A DNA stretch of 64,000 bases from Flavobacteriales bacterium (GCA_016713875.1 JADJOI010000002.1:258943-322942); one strand, 5' to 3'; shown: positions 27,281 to 36,375, counted from the first letter of the stretch. The notes: generated from the sequence alone by a model not told the origin. Numbers and translations: made by a program.

Positions 27281-29713
27281 TCAGAACGGATACCCGATCC
27301 CGAGGTTCAGGTTGGCCAGGTCGCTGAGGGCCCGCTCCTCGCGGGTGCGTTCGAAGATCCACCGCTCCCCGGAGGGCAGCGCGGGGTCCTTGGTCTGGAA
27401 ACCCAGGTCGAAGCGCACCAGGAAGAAGTCGAAGTTCAGGCGCAGGCCGGCCCCCACGCCGATGGCCAGGTCGCTCAGCAGATCGCTGTCGATCCCGCTG
27501 CCCGGGCGCTGGGGGTCTTCCTTCAAGTACCAGATGTTGCCGGCGTCGACGAAGAGGGCCATCTCGAAGAAGCCCACCAGCTTGAACCGGTACTCGGCGT
27601 TGGCCTCGATCCGCACCTCGCCGATGCGGTCGTAGGCGACCAGAGGCGCAGCATAGGATCCCGGACCCACCGAGCGCGCCCGCCAGGCCCGCAGGCCGTT
27701 CGCGCCGCCCACGAAGAAGCTGGACTCGAAGGGCAGTACGCCGAGGTTGCCGAAGGGTACGCCCACTCCGGCGGCGGCCCTGAACACCAACTGGCTCTTT
27801 TCGTGCAGGTGCCGATAGTAGCGGAGGTCCGCGTCCAGCTTCACGAACTGCGCGAACCGCACGCCGTCGATGGTGTGGAAGCTGTTGCCGCTGGTGTCCG
27901 TGGTGCGCTCCCAGCCCAGCAGGCCGGCCACGCCGCTCAGCAGATTGCCACTGGTCTCCAGGGAGGTGCGCAGGAAGACCACATCCCGTCCTTTGGCCGT
28001 GCCCTGGGTGTTCAAGGTGTAGAACGCCCGGGCCCCGATGATCAGGTGGTCCGTGTAGCTGTCGGTGAGCACCGGGTCGTTGGCCTGTTGCAGGTAGTTC
28101 CGGAAGGCATCGGTAAGGAAAGGGATGCGGATGATGTTGAGGTCCACCGGGAAGACGCCCACCGTGGCCCGGGGGCTCTCGGTCCATTCGAGCCCAAGGC
28201 TCGTCCGAGCCAGGGTGCGGTTATAGTCCGGTCGGCGTTGGTAGTTGTACAGCGCGGTCCAGGTGGTGCGTGGGGCGGCCGATTTGGCGAACCAGCGGGC
28301 CGGAACGAAAGGGCGCGGGAACCGCAGGGTGAGCTCGGGGCCGATCTCCACGGTGTTGAAGAGCACATCCCGGCCCACGGCTGTGCTGGTCTCGCCGGTG
28401 CCCGTTTCCTGGCCGGTGATGCTCTGCTGAGCTTCCAGGCCGAGGGTCACCTGCGCCTGTAGGGATCCCATGTTGCGGAACACGTTGCGGTGGCGATAGG
28501 CCAGGCTGATCGATGTGCCGAGGAAGCCGCCGCGGTTGGTCCCGAAGCCTTCCACCGTGAAGCCTTGCTGCTTGGCCGGCGTCAACCGCATCGTGCAGTT
28601 CCCCACGTCCCTGGCTCCGGTGCCCACCGTATCGTACAGGAGGTCCACCCGGTCGAAGACACGCAGGTTGGTCAATCGGCGGAAGGTCCGGTCCGCCATG
28701 CTGGCCTGGTAGCGATCGCCCGGATGGAAATACACAGCGCTCAACAAGGCCTGTGGCCGATAACGTGGCTTCCGGCCTTGGAAGAGGAAGCTGTATCCGT
28801 CGCGTACGAGTGTGTCCACAGGAGTGGTCGCGCGGCCGGCGAAGGAGCCCGTGGCGTCCACGGTGACCCGTCCCACATAATGAATGGTGCCCTCCCTGGA
28901 GCCCCGAAGACCTGCGGCCCGATCGGCCATCGGTCGGGACAAACGCATCAGTACGTCCACTTGGTGGTCTCCCGCCGCGGTATCGGCGTCGTAGGAAACC
29001 AGGTCCCGGTGGAAGTAGATGTATCCCAGCTCACGCAGCACGCCGGTCACGCGGTCACGCTCGGCCTCCAGCTCGTCCGCATCGAACCGTTCACCGCTCC
29101 GCAGGCGCGAGCCGTCCCAGGTCTTCGTCAGGTAATCCTCGATGCTGGGGTCGTCCACTGTGAAGCGGATGGTGCGCAGGCGATGGGGCTCGCCGGGCAT
29201 CACATGGTAACGCAAGCGGGCCCGGCGCCCGCGGTAGGAGATCGAATCGGTGACCTCGCCTTTGAAGAAGCCCTCGCGCAACAGGTACATCCGCATCTGG
29301 GCCACGGTGCGGGATGTCAGGGTGCTATCCAGCACCACCGGCGGTTCACCCACCGCGTCGCGCAGCCATTCGCCGAAGGTGCGGCCCGGCTCCTTGGGCG
29401 GCTTGCCGCGTTGGGCGCGCCTGGCATTGGACTCCGCTGTGCGTTCGGCCTTCCGGGCTTTGCGTCGGGCCAGCCGCTCAGGCGACGGCAGGTTGTACAT
29501 CGTCAGGTAGAACCGCAGGCCCAGGATGCGCTTGTTGGGCCGCTGCTTCATCAGCGAGGCCAGCTCGTCCTTGTTCACCCGTTGGTCCTTCACCTCCACC
29601 TTCGACCTCACGAGGAGGTGTCGGTCCCCTGGTACGCGCCGGGCCGGGTCGCACGCGGAAAGGGCCAGTAATAGGACCACCGGCAGCACGATATGCGTGG
29701 TCCGCGGATACAC
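27281..29713 (-). CDS. BamA/TamA-like outer membrane assembly protein (lipoprotein leader)
   Basis: 810 residues from a GTG start that gives a lipoprotein signal peptide ending LLALSAC (Cys21); the frame is open further upstream, past the promoter, and that part is not likely translated. POTRA-like repeats occupy about residues 120-400 and the C-terminal ~380 residues form an Omp85-type barrel, with the ...GLRAWRARSVGPGS motif near the family's conserved RGY-like loop and a terminal LNLGIGYPF. Omp85 proteins insert beta-barrel proteins or export substrates. The lipid-anchored form is common among Bacteroidota TamL-like proteins. Confidence 0.85.
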   Translation of the reverse strand: MYPRTTHIVLPVVLLLALSACDPARRVPGDRHLLVRSKVEVKDQRVNKDELASLMKQRPNKRILGLRFYLTMYNLPSPERLARRKARKAERTAESNARRAQRGKPPKEPGRTFGEWLRDAVGEPPVVLDSTLTSRTVAQMRMYLLREGFFKGEVTDSISYRGRRARLRYHVMPGEPHRLRTIRFTVDDPSIEDYLTKTWDGSRLRSGERFDADELEAERDRVTGVLRELGYIYFHRDLVSYDADTAAGDHQVDVLMRLSRPMADRAAGLRGSREGTIHYVGRVTVDATGSFAGRATTPVDTLVRDGYSFLFQGRKPRYRPQALLSAVYFHPGDRYQASMADRTFRRLTNLRVFDRVDLLYDTVGTGARDVGNCTMRLTPAKQQGFTVEGFGTNRGGFLGTSISLAYRHRNVFRNMGSLQAQVTLGLEAQQSITGQETGTGETSTAVGRDVLFNTVEIGPELTLRFPRPFVPARWFAKSAAPRTTWTALYNYQRRPDYNRTLARTSLGLEWTESPRATVGVFPVDLNIIRIPFLTDAFRNYLQQANDPVLTDSYTDHLIIGARAFYTLNTQGTAKGRDVVFLRTSLETSGNLLSGVAGLLGWERTTDTSGNSFHTIDGVRFAQFVKLDADLRYYRHLHEKSQLVFRAAAGVGVPFGNLGVLPFESSFFVGGANGLRAWRARSVGPGSYAAPLVAYDRIGEVRIEANAEYRFKLVGFFEMALFVDAGNIWYLKEDPQRPGSGIDSDLLSDLAIGVGAGLRLNFDFFLVRFDLGFQTKDPALPSGERWIFERTREERALSDLANLNLGIGYPF

Positions 29714-29731
29714 GGAGGAGTTGCTGGTCCC

Positions 29732-29739
29732 TAGTTTTG
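29732..29739 (+). promoter_or_regulatory. TAgtTTTG -7 promoter box of the RNA methyltransferase gene
   Basis: Exact match on the plus strand, 25 bases before the start at 29765. It interlocks with the opposite-strand box at 29748-29755. Confidence 0.6.
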
Positions 29740-29747
29740 GCGAAGGC

Positions 29748-29755
29748 CAAAGATA
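29748..29755 (-). promoter_or_regulatory. TAtcTTTG -7 promoter box of the TamA/BamA-like gene
   Basis: Exact match on the minus strand, 34 bases before the GTG start at 29713. Confidence 0.65.
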
Positions 29756-29764
29756 TCCGACAGG

Positions 29765-30511
29765 TTGACGGAGGCGGAGTTCAAGCTGACACGTACGCTG
29801 CAGGAGCGGCGGCATCGCAGGACCGAAGGTGCGTTCCTCGCCCAGGGACGCAAGCTGGTGAGCGAAGCCCTGCGGTCCGGGTGGCCGGTGCGCTTCGTGG
29901 TGGCCACGGAAGAGGCGGCCCGCACCACGGAGGTGCCGGAACATCTGCTGCGCATCGCCCCCCCGCATCGGCTGGCGCGCCTGGGCACCTTCGAGCAGGG
30001 CAATGAGCTGATCGCGGTGGTGGACCTGCCCCCGCAATGCGATGACGGGCCGCTGGATGCGGCCGAGCTGGTGCTGGCCCTCGATGGCGTGGCCGATCCG
30101 GGGAACCTCGGCACCATCATCCGGTTGGCGGACTGGTTCGGGATCCGCCGTATCTGGTGCGCCGAGGGTTCCGTGGATCCGTTCAACCCGAAGACCGTTC
30201 AGGCCAGCATGGGTTCGGTTTTCCGGGTGAACGTGTTCGCCGTGGCGCTGCCGGACAGGCTGTCGCGCGCACGGGGTGATGGGGCGCAGGTGTATGCGGC
30301 CGACATGACCGGCGCACCCGCGTTCGAAGTGGGGCTGCGTCGCCCGGCCGTGCTGGTGCTCGGCAGTGAATCACACGGGCTTTCGGACGCGGTGAGGGGG
30401 CAGGCCGATCAGGTGGTGCGGGTGCCGGGCGGGGGAGGCGCGGAGTCGCTCAACGTGGCGATGGCCGCCACGGCCCTGTGCATGGAGTTCGAGCGCCGCC
30501 GTCAATCGTGA
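29765..30511 (+). CDS. TrmH/SpoU-family RNA 2'-O-methyltransferase
   Basis: 248 residues starting at TTG. The N-terminal substrate-binding part (TLQERRHRRTEGAFLAQGRKLVSEAL) is followed by the SPOUT domain with the three family motifs: DGVADPGNLGTIIR, LGSESHGLS and SLNVAMAATAL. It methylates a ribose 2'-OH in rRNA or tRNA with SAM; the exact target nucleotide cannot be assigned. It is divergent from the TamA/BamA-like gene and its last 10 bases overlap the convergent FAD dehydrogenase gene. Confidence 0.9.
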   Translation: MTEAEFKLTRTLQERRHRRTEGAFLAQGRKLVSEALRSGWPVRFVVATEEAARTTEVPEHLLRIAPPHRLARLGTFEQGNELIAVVDLPPQCDDGPLDAAELVLALDGVADPGNLGTIIRLADWFGIRRIWCAEGSVDPFNPKTVQASMGSVFRVNVFAVALPDRLSRARGDGAQVYAADMTGAPAFEVGLRRPAVLVLGSESHGLSDAVRGQADQVVRVPGGGGAESLNVAMAATALCMEFERRRQS

Positions 30512-32067
30512 TCGACGGAACGGCCCGTGCGCACGGCGATGCGCTCCGCCACCCGCATGCCGTCCATGGCGGCGCTCACGATCCCGCCTGCGTAGCCTGC
30601 TCCTTCCCCGCAGGGATAGAGCCCTTCGACCTCCGGGTGCTCCAGCGTGTCCGGGTCGCGCGGGATGCGCACGGGGCTGCTCGTTCGGCTCTCCACGGCC
30701 ACGAGCACGGCCTCGTTGGTGCGGTAACCGCGCATGCGCTTCCCCACGCGCACCAGGGCCGTTCGCAGGCGCTGGAACACCGGGGGGGGCAGCAGTTCGT
30801 TCAACGGCGCACTGATGATGCCGGGCGGATAGCTGCAGGCGGGCAGATCGCTGCTCGATCGTCCGGCGATGAGGTCCTCCATGCGCTGCGCTGGTGCGCG
30901 CTGAGTGCCGCCGCCCATCCGCCAGGCCAGGTGCTCCACGGTCCGCTGGGCCTCCATGCCCGCAAGGGCGCCGGTGGGCAGGTGCAGGCTTCGCGTGTCC
31001 ACCACCAGGCCTGAGTTCGCGAACGGGTTGTTCCGCTTGCTCGGGCTCCATCCGTTGGTCACCACCTCGTCGGGCGCTGTCGCGCACGGCGCGATGATGC
31101 CGCCCGGGCACATGCAGAAGCTGTACACCCCATGGCCGTCCACCTGCTCCACCAGACCGTAGCTCGCCGGAGGCAGCAGAGGGTCGCGTGTGGCGCAGTG
31201 GTACTGCATCGAATCGATCACCGCCTGCGGGTGCTCCACACGCACGCCAAGGGCGAAGTCCTTGCGCTCGATGCGGATCCCTTTCATGTGCAGCAGCCTG
31301 AAGATGTCGCGCGCGCTGTGCCCCGTGGCCAGCACCACGCGGTCCACGGGCATCTCGGTGCCATCCAGGGTACGAAGACCACGAAGCCGACCGTGCTCCA
31401 GGATCAGGTCGGTGACACGCCGGCCGAAGAGCACTTCACCTCCGGCGTCCAGAATGGCCTCGCGCATGGCGGTGATGATGCCGGGTAGCTTGTTGGTCCC
31501 CACATGTGGATGAGCGTCCACGAGGATGTCCGGTGAAGCGCCGAAGGCCACCAGCCGGTCGAGGACGCCACGCACATCACCGCGTTTCGTGGAGCGCGTG
31601 TACAGTTTTCCATCGCTGTAGGTGCCGGCGCCGCCCTCCCCGAAGCAGTAGTTGCTGTCGGGGTCCACCACGTGGGCCCGGTTGATCGCCGCGAGGTCGC
31701 GTCGGCGTGCGCGAACATCCTTGCCGCGTTCGATCAGCACCGGTCGAAGGCCGAGCTCGATGGCGCGCAGGGCACAGAAGAGGCCGGCCGGGCCGCAGCC
31801 CACGATGTGCACGGGCGGGGCGTTGCGGACATCATGAGGCCCGAAGGTGGGCGTCCGCTCCACCGCGGCGTGTTGTTCCAGGGCCACACGAAGACGGACG
31901 CGCGGCGGCCGGCTCCGCGCATCGATGGACCGGCGGAGCACCCGGTGCGTGAGGTCGGCGTGGGCCGGCTGGCCAGCGGCCTCCAACGCCGCGGCCCGCA
32001 CGAGCACCGGGTCGGCGGCCTCGCCGGGCGAAAGCACCAGCTCCACCGTCCGTGGATCGCCCGTCAT
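30502..32067 (-). CDS. NAD(P)/FAD-dependent oxidoreductase (COG2509-like dehydrogenase)
   Basis: 521 residues from the ATG that overlaps the porT stop by 4 bases. An N-terminal ~90-residue extension precedes the FAD-binding Rossmann fold (VHIVGCGPAGLFCALRAIE, residues ~98-116). Other family marks are GEGGAGTYSDGKLYTR, RVVLATGHSARDIF and the C-terminal GEGAGYAGGIVSAAMDG. The function of this family is poorly defined: flavin-dependent oxidoreductase of unknown substrate, cytoplasmic. It is translationally coupled to porT and ubiE upstream. Confidence 0.88.
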   Translation of the reverse strand: MTGDPRTVELVLSPGEAADPVLVRAAALEAAGQPAHADLTHRVLRRSIDARSRPPRVRLRVALEQHAAVERTPTFGPHDVRNAPPVHIVGCGPAGLFCALRAIELGLRPVLIERGKDVRARRRDLAAINRAHVVDPDSNYCFGEGGAGTYSDGKLYTRSTKRGDVRGVLDRLVAFGASPDILVDAHPHVGTNKLPGIITAMREAILDAGGEVLFGRRVTDLILEHGRLRGLRTLDGTEMPVDRVVLATGHSARDIFRLLHMKGIRIERKDFALGVRVEHPQAVIDSMQYHCATRDPLLPPASYGLVEQVDGHGVYSFCMCPGGIIAPCATAPDEVVTNGWSPSKRNNPFANSGLVVDTRSLHLPTGALAGMEAQRTVEHLAWRMGGGTQRAPAQRMEDLIAGRSSSDLPACSYPPGIISAPLNELLPPPVFQRLRTALVRVGKRMRGYRTNEAVLVAVESRTSSPVRIPRDPDTLEHPEVEGLYPCGEGAGYAGGIVSAAMDGMRVAERIAVRTGRSVDHD

Positions 32068-32798
32068 CCCTCGAAGGTGAAGGTCAGTACGTAGGTCTTC
32101 GTGCGGATGCTCTGCAGCGGCGAGCTGAACCGCGTGCCGTCGTCGATCAGCAGGTTGGGGATCCCGATGCCGGTCTTCAGCTCGATGCCGAACTTGAAAT
32201 AGGGCAGGAAGAAATCGAAGCCCCCACCGACCTCCGCGGCATAGTCGAACCGGTTCAGCTTCACCACCACCTCCTCGTCGATGGCGTTGTTGACGTCCTT
32301 CTGGCTGGCCATGTCGATCGCCGCCTTGCCGCCCGCCACCACGTACACCGCGAAGTTGTTGATGCGGTCGCTGCGGAACTTCAGAAGGAGAGGGAACTCC
32401 AGATAGGTGCTCTCGACGGGCTTCTCGTACACCACCTCGGTGCCATCGCTGCGCCGGAAGCGGTAGCGCAGCACACGGTCCTGGAACGAGAGCGAGGGGA
32501 TGAAGCGCAGGCTGAGGTTCGTGGTCACGTTCAGCGAACCGATGATCCCGAGGTTGAAGCCCGGCTTGCGCAGGTGGTCGATCGCCATCACACTGTCCCT
32601 CGAGTAGGCCTGCGGGTCGAGCTTCATGAAGAAGTCGGACGTGTTGTAGGCCAGCAGGAAGCCGAAGTGGAACCGCCGCAGGTCGAAGTTCGGCAGGTGC
32701 TCGGTCTTGATCCCCTTCACCGGTCCGGTCATCTGCGGCAGGGCATCGCCCGGAATGAGCCAGCACAGCGGCAGCAGCAGCGGAAGGAGGCGCTTCAT
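32064..32798 (-). CDS. porT: Type IX secretion system / gliding protein PorT
   Basis: 244 residues with a signal peptide (MKRLLPLLLPLCWLIPGDALPQ). It is a beta-barrel protein with features of PorT/SprT: NFDLRRFHFGFLLAYNTSDF near the start, the LSLRFIPSLSFQDRVLRYRF strands, YLEFPLLLKFRSDRINN, and a short final KTYVLTFTFEG. PorT is an outer membrane component required for the T9SS. ubiE upstream is the usual neighbour in Bacteroidota, which supports the call. A TAccTTCG box lies 10 bases ahead of the ATG. Confidence 0.88.
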   Translation of the reverse strand: MKRLLPLLLPLCWLIPGDALPQMTGPVKGIKTEHLPNFDLRRFHFGFLLAYNTSDFFMKLDPQAYSRDSVMAIDHLRKPGFNLGIIGSLNVTTNLSLRFIPSLSFQDRVLRYRFRRSDGTEVVYEKPVESTYLEFPLLLKFRSDRINNFAVYVVAGGKAAIDMASQKDVNNAIDEEVVVKLNRFDYAAEVGGGFDFFLPYFKFGIELKTGIGIPNLLIDDGTRFSSPLQSIRTKTYVLTFTFEG

Positions 32799-32808
32799 GG
32801 ATGCGCAA

Positions 32809-32816
32809 CGAAGGTA
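32809..32816 (-). promoter_or_regulatory. TAccTTCG promoter box of porT
   Basis: One mismatch to TAnnTTTG; ten bases from the porT ATG, in the 42-base gap after ubiE. Confidence 0.5.
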
Positions 32817-32840
32817 GACAGCGATCCTTGCCTGCGGCGT

Positions 32841-33554
32841 TCAGGCTCGTGCGGCATAGAGCGTGGCGATGCCCCCGGACAGACGCTTGGAGGTGATGCT
32901 GTCGAACCCAGCGGCACGAAGGCGTTGCTCGAACGCCAACCCCTCGGGAAAGGCCTCCACGGACCTCGGCAGGTAAGTGTAGGCGCTGGCGTCACCGCTC
33001 ACCCAGCGGCCCACGACAGGCATCACCCGGTGGAAGTAGAGGCGGAACAGGGTCCCCATGAGGCCGCGGGCCTTGGAGAACTCAAGAACGAACACCCGGC
33101 CGCCCGGACGGAGCACCCGATGCATCTCCCGGAGGCCTTGGTCCAGGTCGTCGAAGTTGCGCACACCGAAGGCCACGGTCACCGCATCGAACCTGCCGTT
33201 CGGGAAGGGAAGGGACTCAGAGGCCGCACGAACGAGCTCCACCCGGTCGGCAAGCCCGGCCCGGGCCACCTTGGTGCGACCATGGGACAGCATGCCCTCG
33301 CTGATGTCCGCACCCACCACGGAGCGGGCATGCCGCGCGCAGAGCAGGGCCAGGTCCGCCGTTCCTGTGGCCAGATCGAGCAGGCGCTCCACCGGCTCCT
33401 CGCGCAGCATCCGCAGCACGCGTCGGCGCCAGGCCCGGTCCACGCCCAGGCTGAACAACCGGTTCAGCAGGTCGTATCGCGGCGCGATGGCGTCGAACAT
33501 GTGTTCGACCTGCTCGCGCTTCGAGCCTTCCTTTGCGTAGGGCTTCACGCTCAT
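32841..33554 (-). CDS. ubiE: Demethylmenaquinone/ubiquinone C-methyltransferase
   Basis: 237 residues starting MSVKPYAKEGSKREQVEHMF; the ATG overlaps the stop of the sugar kinase gene (TGATG). Motifs of the UbiE/MenG family are present: the N-terminal FDAIAPRYDLLNRLFSLGVD, SAM-binding LLDLATGTADLALL, and VAFGVRNFDD. It methylates demethylmenaquinone to menaquinone, the respiratory quinone expected in this group. The downstream porT is the conserved neighbour. Confidence 0.93.
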   Translation of the reverse strand: MSVKPYAKEGSKREQVEHMFDAIAPRYDLLNRLFSLGVDRAWRRRVLRMLREEPVERLLDLATGTADLALLCARHARSVVGADISEGMLSHGRTKVARAGLADRVELVRAASESLPFPNGRFDAVTVAFGVRNFDDLDQGLREMHRVLRPGGRVFVLEFSKARGLMGTLFRLYFHRVMPVVGRWVSGDASAYTYLPRSVEAFPEGLAFEQRLRAAGFDSITSKRLSGGIATLYAARA

Positions 33555-34555
33555 CACGCGCGGTCGGCTTCCGGCAGCGCGAGGCATTCCGCCAGCAACA
33601 GGTCGCGGTCGATCGGTACCACGCCCACCTGTTCGCAGACCAATCCGCCGGCGAGGTTGGCCCAAGCGGCGAGGGTGCGCGCCGGTGCCTGCTGGGCCAG
33701 CAACAGCGCCGCCACGGCGATCACCGTGTCACCGGCGCCGCTCACATCGGCGATGGTGCGTACGTGGGCGGGGATCAGGTGGTCCTCCGTGCCTCCATGC
33801 ACGAGCACGCCATGCTCGCTCAGCGTCACCAGGGTCAGCCGATTGCCCAAGGCGCTCTCCAGGGCCTTCACCGCCCGGCGCAGCTGGGTCTCATCGCTCG
33901 CATGCACCTCCATCCGCAGGCCCTCCCGCAGTTCCTTCAGGTTGGGCTTGAAGAGGTCCACGTCCTGGTAGGCCATGAAGTTGCGCTTCTTGGGGTCCAC
34001 GGCCGTGGGGATGCCTTCGGCGCGTGCCAGAAGCACCACCTCGCGGATGAACGGCGGACTGAGCACGCCCTTGTCGTAGTCCTCGAAGACGATCACCCCG
34101 GGGCGGGCCGACCTCACGCGTGCCTTCACGGCGTCGAGCAAGCGCTCGCTGTCCCGCTCACCCAGCACATGGTCGTCCTCCTCGTCCACCCGCACGATAT
34201 GCTGATGGCCGCTGATCACGCGGGTCTTCACCGTGGTCCGGCGTTGGGCGCTGCGCAACAGGCCTTCGGTCGGCAGGCCGAGGCCGCCGAACAAGTGGTC
34301 CAGCCGGGCGGCGTGCTCGTCGTCGCCCATCATGGTCATCACCATGGGCCGGGCGCCGAGGGCGCGGAGGTTGAGGGCCACGTTGGCCGCGCCGCCCAAT
34401 CGCGCGCTGCGTTCCTGCACATGCACCACGGGCACGGGTGCTTCGGGGCTGATCCGGTCCACGCGACCCCAGAGATAGGCGTCGAGCATCACATCGCCCA
34501 GGACGAGGGCCTCGGTATGCGCGAACGCCTGGAACCTGTCGTGGACGTTCATCAT
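33554..34555 (-). CDS. PfkB-family sugar kinase (heptose 7-phosphate kinase-like)
   Basis: 333 residues, start at the ATG overlapping the aminotransferase stop (the next ATG, one codon on, is equally possible). Features of the RfaE1/HldE kinase domain are LGDVMLDAYLWGRVDRISPEAPVPVV, ARLGGAANVALNLRALGA, VFEDYDKGVLS, VDPKKRNFMAYQ and the PfkB catalytic signature DVSGAGDTVIA. This kinase makes heptose 1,7-bisphosphate for LPS core or related glycans. There is no cytidylyltransferase domain fused, so it is the kinase part only; another sugar substrate cannot be excluded. Confidence 0.85.
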   Translation of the reverse strand: MMNVHDRFQAFAHTEALVLGDVMLDAYLWGRVDRISPEAPVPVVHVQERSARLGGAANVALNLRALGARPMVMTMMGDDEHAARLDHLFGGLGLPTEGLLRSAQRRTTVKTRVISGHQHIVRVDEEDDHVLGERDSERLLDAVKARVRSARPGVIVFEDYDKGVLSPPFIREVVLLARAEGIPTAVDPKKRNFMAYQDVDLFKPNLKELREGLRMEVHASDETQLRRAVKALESALGNRLTLVTLSEHGVLVHGGTEDHLIPAHVRTIADVSGAGDTVIAVAALLLAQQAPARTLAAWANLAGGLVCEQVGVVPIDRDLLLAECLALPEADRA

Positions 34556-35745
34556 GCCTGTAGTCGTTCCCCGAAGGAACGCAGACGCTGGATGGCCTCT
34601 GTCAGTTTGGCGTCCGCAGTGGCGTAGCTGATGCGGATCGTGCCGGGGGCGCCGAAGGCATCGCCGTCCACCACCGCCACCCCGGCCCCATCGAGCAGGG
34701 TCATGCACAGGTCCTCCGTGGTGGTGATCGTGCGGCCTTCATGGGTGCGACCCAGCCAGGCGGAGACGTCGGGCAGGACATAGAACGCGCCCATGGGCCG
34801 GTTGCAGCGCAACCCGGGCACCCCGGCCAGGCCGTGGACCACCAGGTCGCGGCGTCGCAGGAAGTCGGACCGCATCGGGGCCAGCAGGGCCGGGTCGGCC
34901 TGCATGCAGGCCAGGGTCACCCGTTGTGCGATGCTGTTGGCCCCGCTGGTGAACTGCCCCTGCACGGTGTTGCAGGCCTTGGCGATCCAGGCAGGCGCGG
35001 CGATGTACCCCACCCTCCAGCCGGTGAGGGCGAACGCCTTGGAAAGCCCGTTCACCGTGACCGTCCGGTCCATCATGCCCGGAAAGGTGGCGAAGGAGGT
35101 GTGGTGACCGTCGAACACGATGTGCTCGTAGATCTCGTCACTGATGACCAACAGGTCGGGGTGCTCCGCCACCACGCGGGCCAGCTCCTGCAGCTCAGCG
35201 GGAGTGAACACCGAGCCGGAGGGGTTGCATGGCGAACTGAACATCAAGAGCCGTGTACGCGGGGTGATGGCCGCTGCGATCCGGGCGATGGGCGGTTTGA
35301 ACTCCTCCTCCAAGGAGGACGGCACGATGACCGGGGTGGCGCCGGCCATGCGCACCTGCTCGCGGTACGTCACCCAGTAGGGGGCGGGAATGACCACCTC
35401 GTCGCCTGGGCCCACGAGGCTGAGGACCGCGTTCATGATGGCCTGTTTGGCACCGGTGCTCACCACCACCTGGTCCGGGTGGTAGTCCAGGCCATTGTCC
35501 CTGCGCAGCTTGTCGGCGATGGCCTGGCGCACATCGGCGAAGCCGTTCACGGGGGGGTACTTGTGCCAAGGGCCGTTGATCGCCATGTGGGCCGCCTCCA
35601 GTGCGAATGAGGGCGGGTCATGGTCGGGCTCCCCGAGGCTCAGGTCGATGATATCCCTTCCTTGCGCACGTAGTTCGCGGCAACGCCGGGCCATCATCAG
35701 GGTGGCGGGTTCTTGTATGGAACGGACGAGCACGGAAGGACGCAT
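34552..35745 (-). CDS. Pyridoxal-phosphate aminotransferase (aspartate aminotransferase-like)
   Basis: 397 residues starting MRPSVLVRSIQEPATLMM; the open frame upstream lies before the promoter. It is a class I/II aminotransferase: LSLGEPDHDPPSFA, STGAKQAIMNAVLSL, FSSPCNPSGSVF, ISDEIYEH and the PLP-lysine in NGLSKAFALTGWRVGY, with the C-terminal Arg-containing GTIRISYA for the alpha-carboxylate. Likely an aspartate aminotransferase, though the exact amino acid is not provable. A TAgtTTTG box lies 29 bases upstream; the pfkB-type kinase follows with a 4-base overlap. Confidence 0.88.
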   Translation of the reverse strand: MRPSVLVRSIQEPATLMMARRCRELRAQGRDIIDLSLGEPDHDPPSFALEAAHMAINGPWHKYPPVNGFADVRQAIADKLRRDNGLDYHPDQVVVSTGAKQAIMNAVLSLVGPGDEVVIPAPYWVTYREQVRMAGATPVIVPSSLEEEFKPPIARIAAAITPRTRLLMFSSPCNPSGSVFTPAELQELARVVAEHPDLLVISDEIYEHIVFDGHHTSFATFPGMMDRTVTVNGLSKAFALTGWRVGYIAAPAWIAKACNTVQGQFTSGANSIAQRVTLACMQADPALLAPMRSDFLRRRDLVVHGLAGVPGLRCNRPMGAFYVLPDVSAWLGRTHEGRTITTTEDLCMTLLDGAGVAVVDGDAFGAPGTIRISYATADAKLTEAIQRLRSFGERLQA

Positions 35746-35774
35746 GGACGCGGGGCCTGCTTGGACAGAAGCGG

Positions 35775-35782
35775 CAAAACTA
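35775..35782 (-). promoter_or_regulatory. TAgtTTTG -7 promoter box of the aminotransferase operon
   Basis: Exact consensus match, 29 bases before the ATG; likely drives aminotransferase, sugar kinase and ubiE. Confidence 0.7.
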
Positions 35783-35838
35783 GGCAAGCGGTCGGGGGTG
35801 CGCCCCGGCCGGGCCTCTCCCGTGCCGATATTCGTCAA

Positions 35839-35846
35839 CATCTTTG
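35839..35846 (+). promoter_or_regulatory. CAtcTTTG promoter-like box
   Basis: One mismatch to TAnnTTTG, seven bases before the ATG at 35854. Confidence 0.45.
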
Positions 35847-35853
35847 TCCACGC

Positions 35854-36375
35854 ATGGAGCCCTTCACCCTGTTGCTCATCGCCGTGCTGCCCTCCGTGGT
35901 GGTGTTCCTCACGGCGTTCTACCTGATCCGTCAGTTCATGCAGGCCCGGCAGGGTGAGCGGACGGCTGAACAGCGGAAGGAGGACCGCAGGCATACCCTT
36001 CCGCTCCGCCTTCAGGCCTACGAGCGGTTGGTGCTCTTCCTGGAGCGGATCTCTCCCGGTGGACTGGTGCTGCGAGTGCACAAGAGCAACATGACGACCC
36101 GAATGCTGCACGCGGAGCTGACGGCCACCATCCGCGAGGAGTACGAGCACAACGTCACCCAGCAGGTCTACGTGTCGGACAAAGCGTGGACGCGGGTGAA
36201 ACAGGCCAAGGAGGAGACGATCCGCATCATCAACATCGCGTTCGAACAATGCGGGGAGCAGTCCCCGGGCACTGAGCTCAGTCAACGGGTGTTCGAGACC
36301 GCGTCCCGCTTGAGCCATCTGCCGTCCCAGGAGGCGATCCTGATGCTCAAAGAGGAGGTGCGCCGCCTGTTCTGA
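35854..36375 (+). CDS. Single-pass membrane protein conserved in Bacteroidota-like genomes, function unknown
   Basis: 173 residues starting MEPFTLLLIAVLPSVVVFLTAFYLIRQFM: one N-terminal transmembrane segment (about residues 5-26) followed by a charged linker (RQGERTAEQRKEDRR) and a soluble cytoplasmic helical domain with ERLVLFLERISP, HAELTATIREEYEHNVTQQVYVS and a final helix. The domain is a type often seen next to housekeeping genes in Bacteroidota, but I cannot assign a function. The start directly follows a promoter-like box. Its 3' end overlaps the convergent meaB gene by 29 bases. Confidence 0.75.
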   Translation: MEPFTLLLIAVLPSVVVFLTAFYLIRQFMQARQGERTAEQRKEDRRHTLPLRLQAYERLVLFLERISPGGLVLRVHKSNMTTRMLHAELTATIREEYEHNVTQQVYVSDKAWTRVKQAKEETIRIINIAFEQCGEQSPGTELSQRVFETASRLSHLPSQEAILMLKEEVRRLF

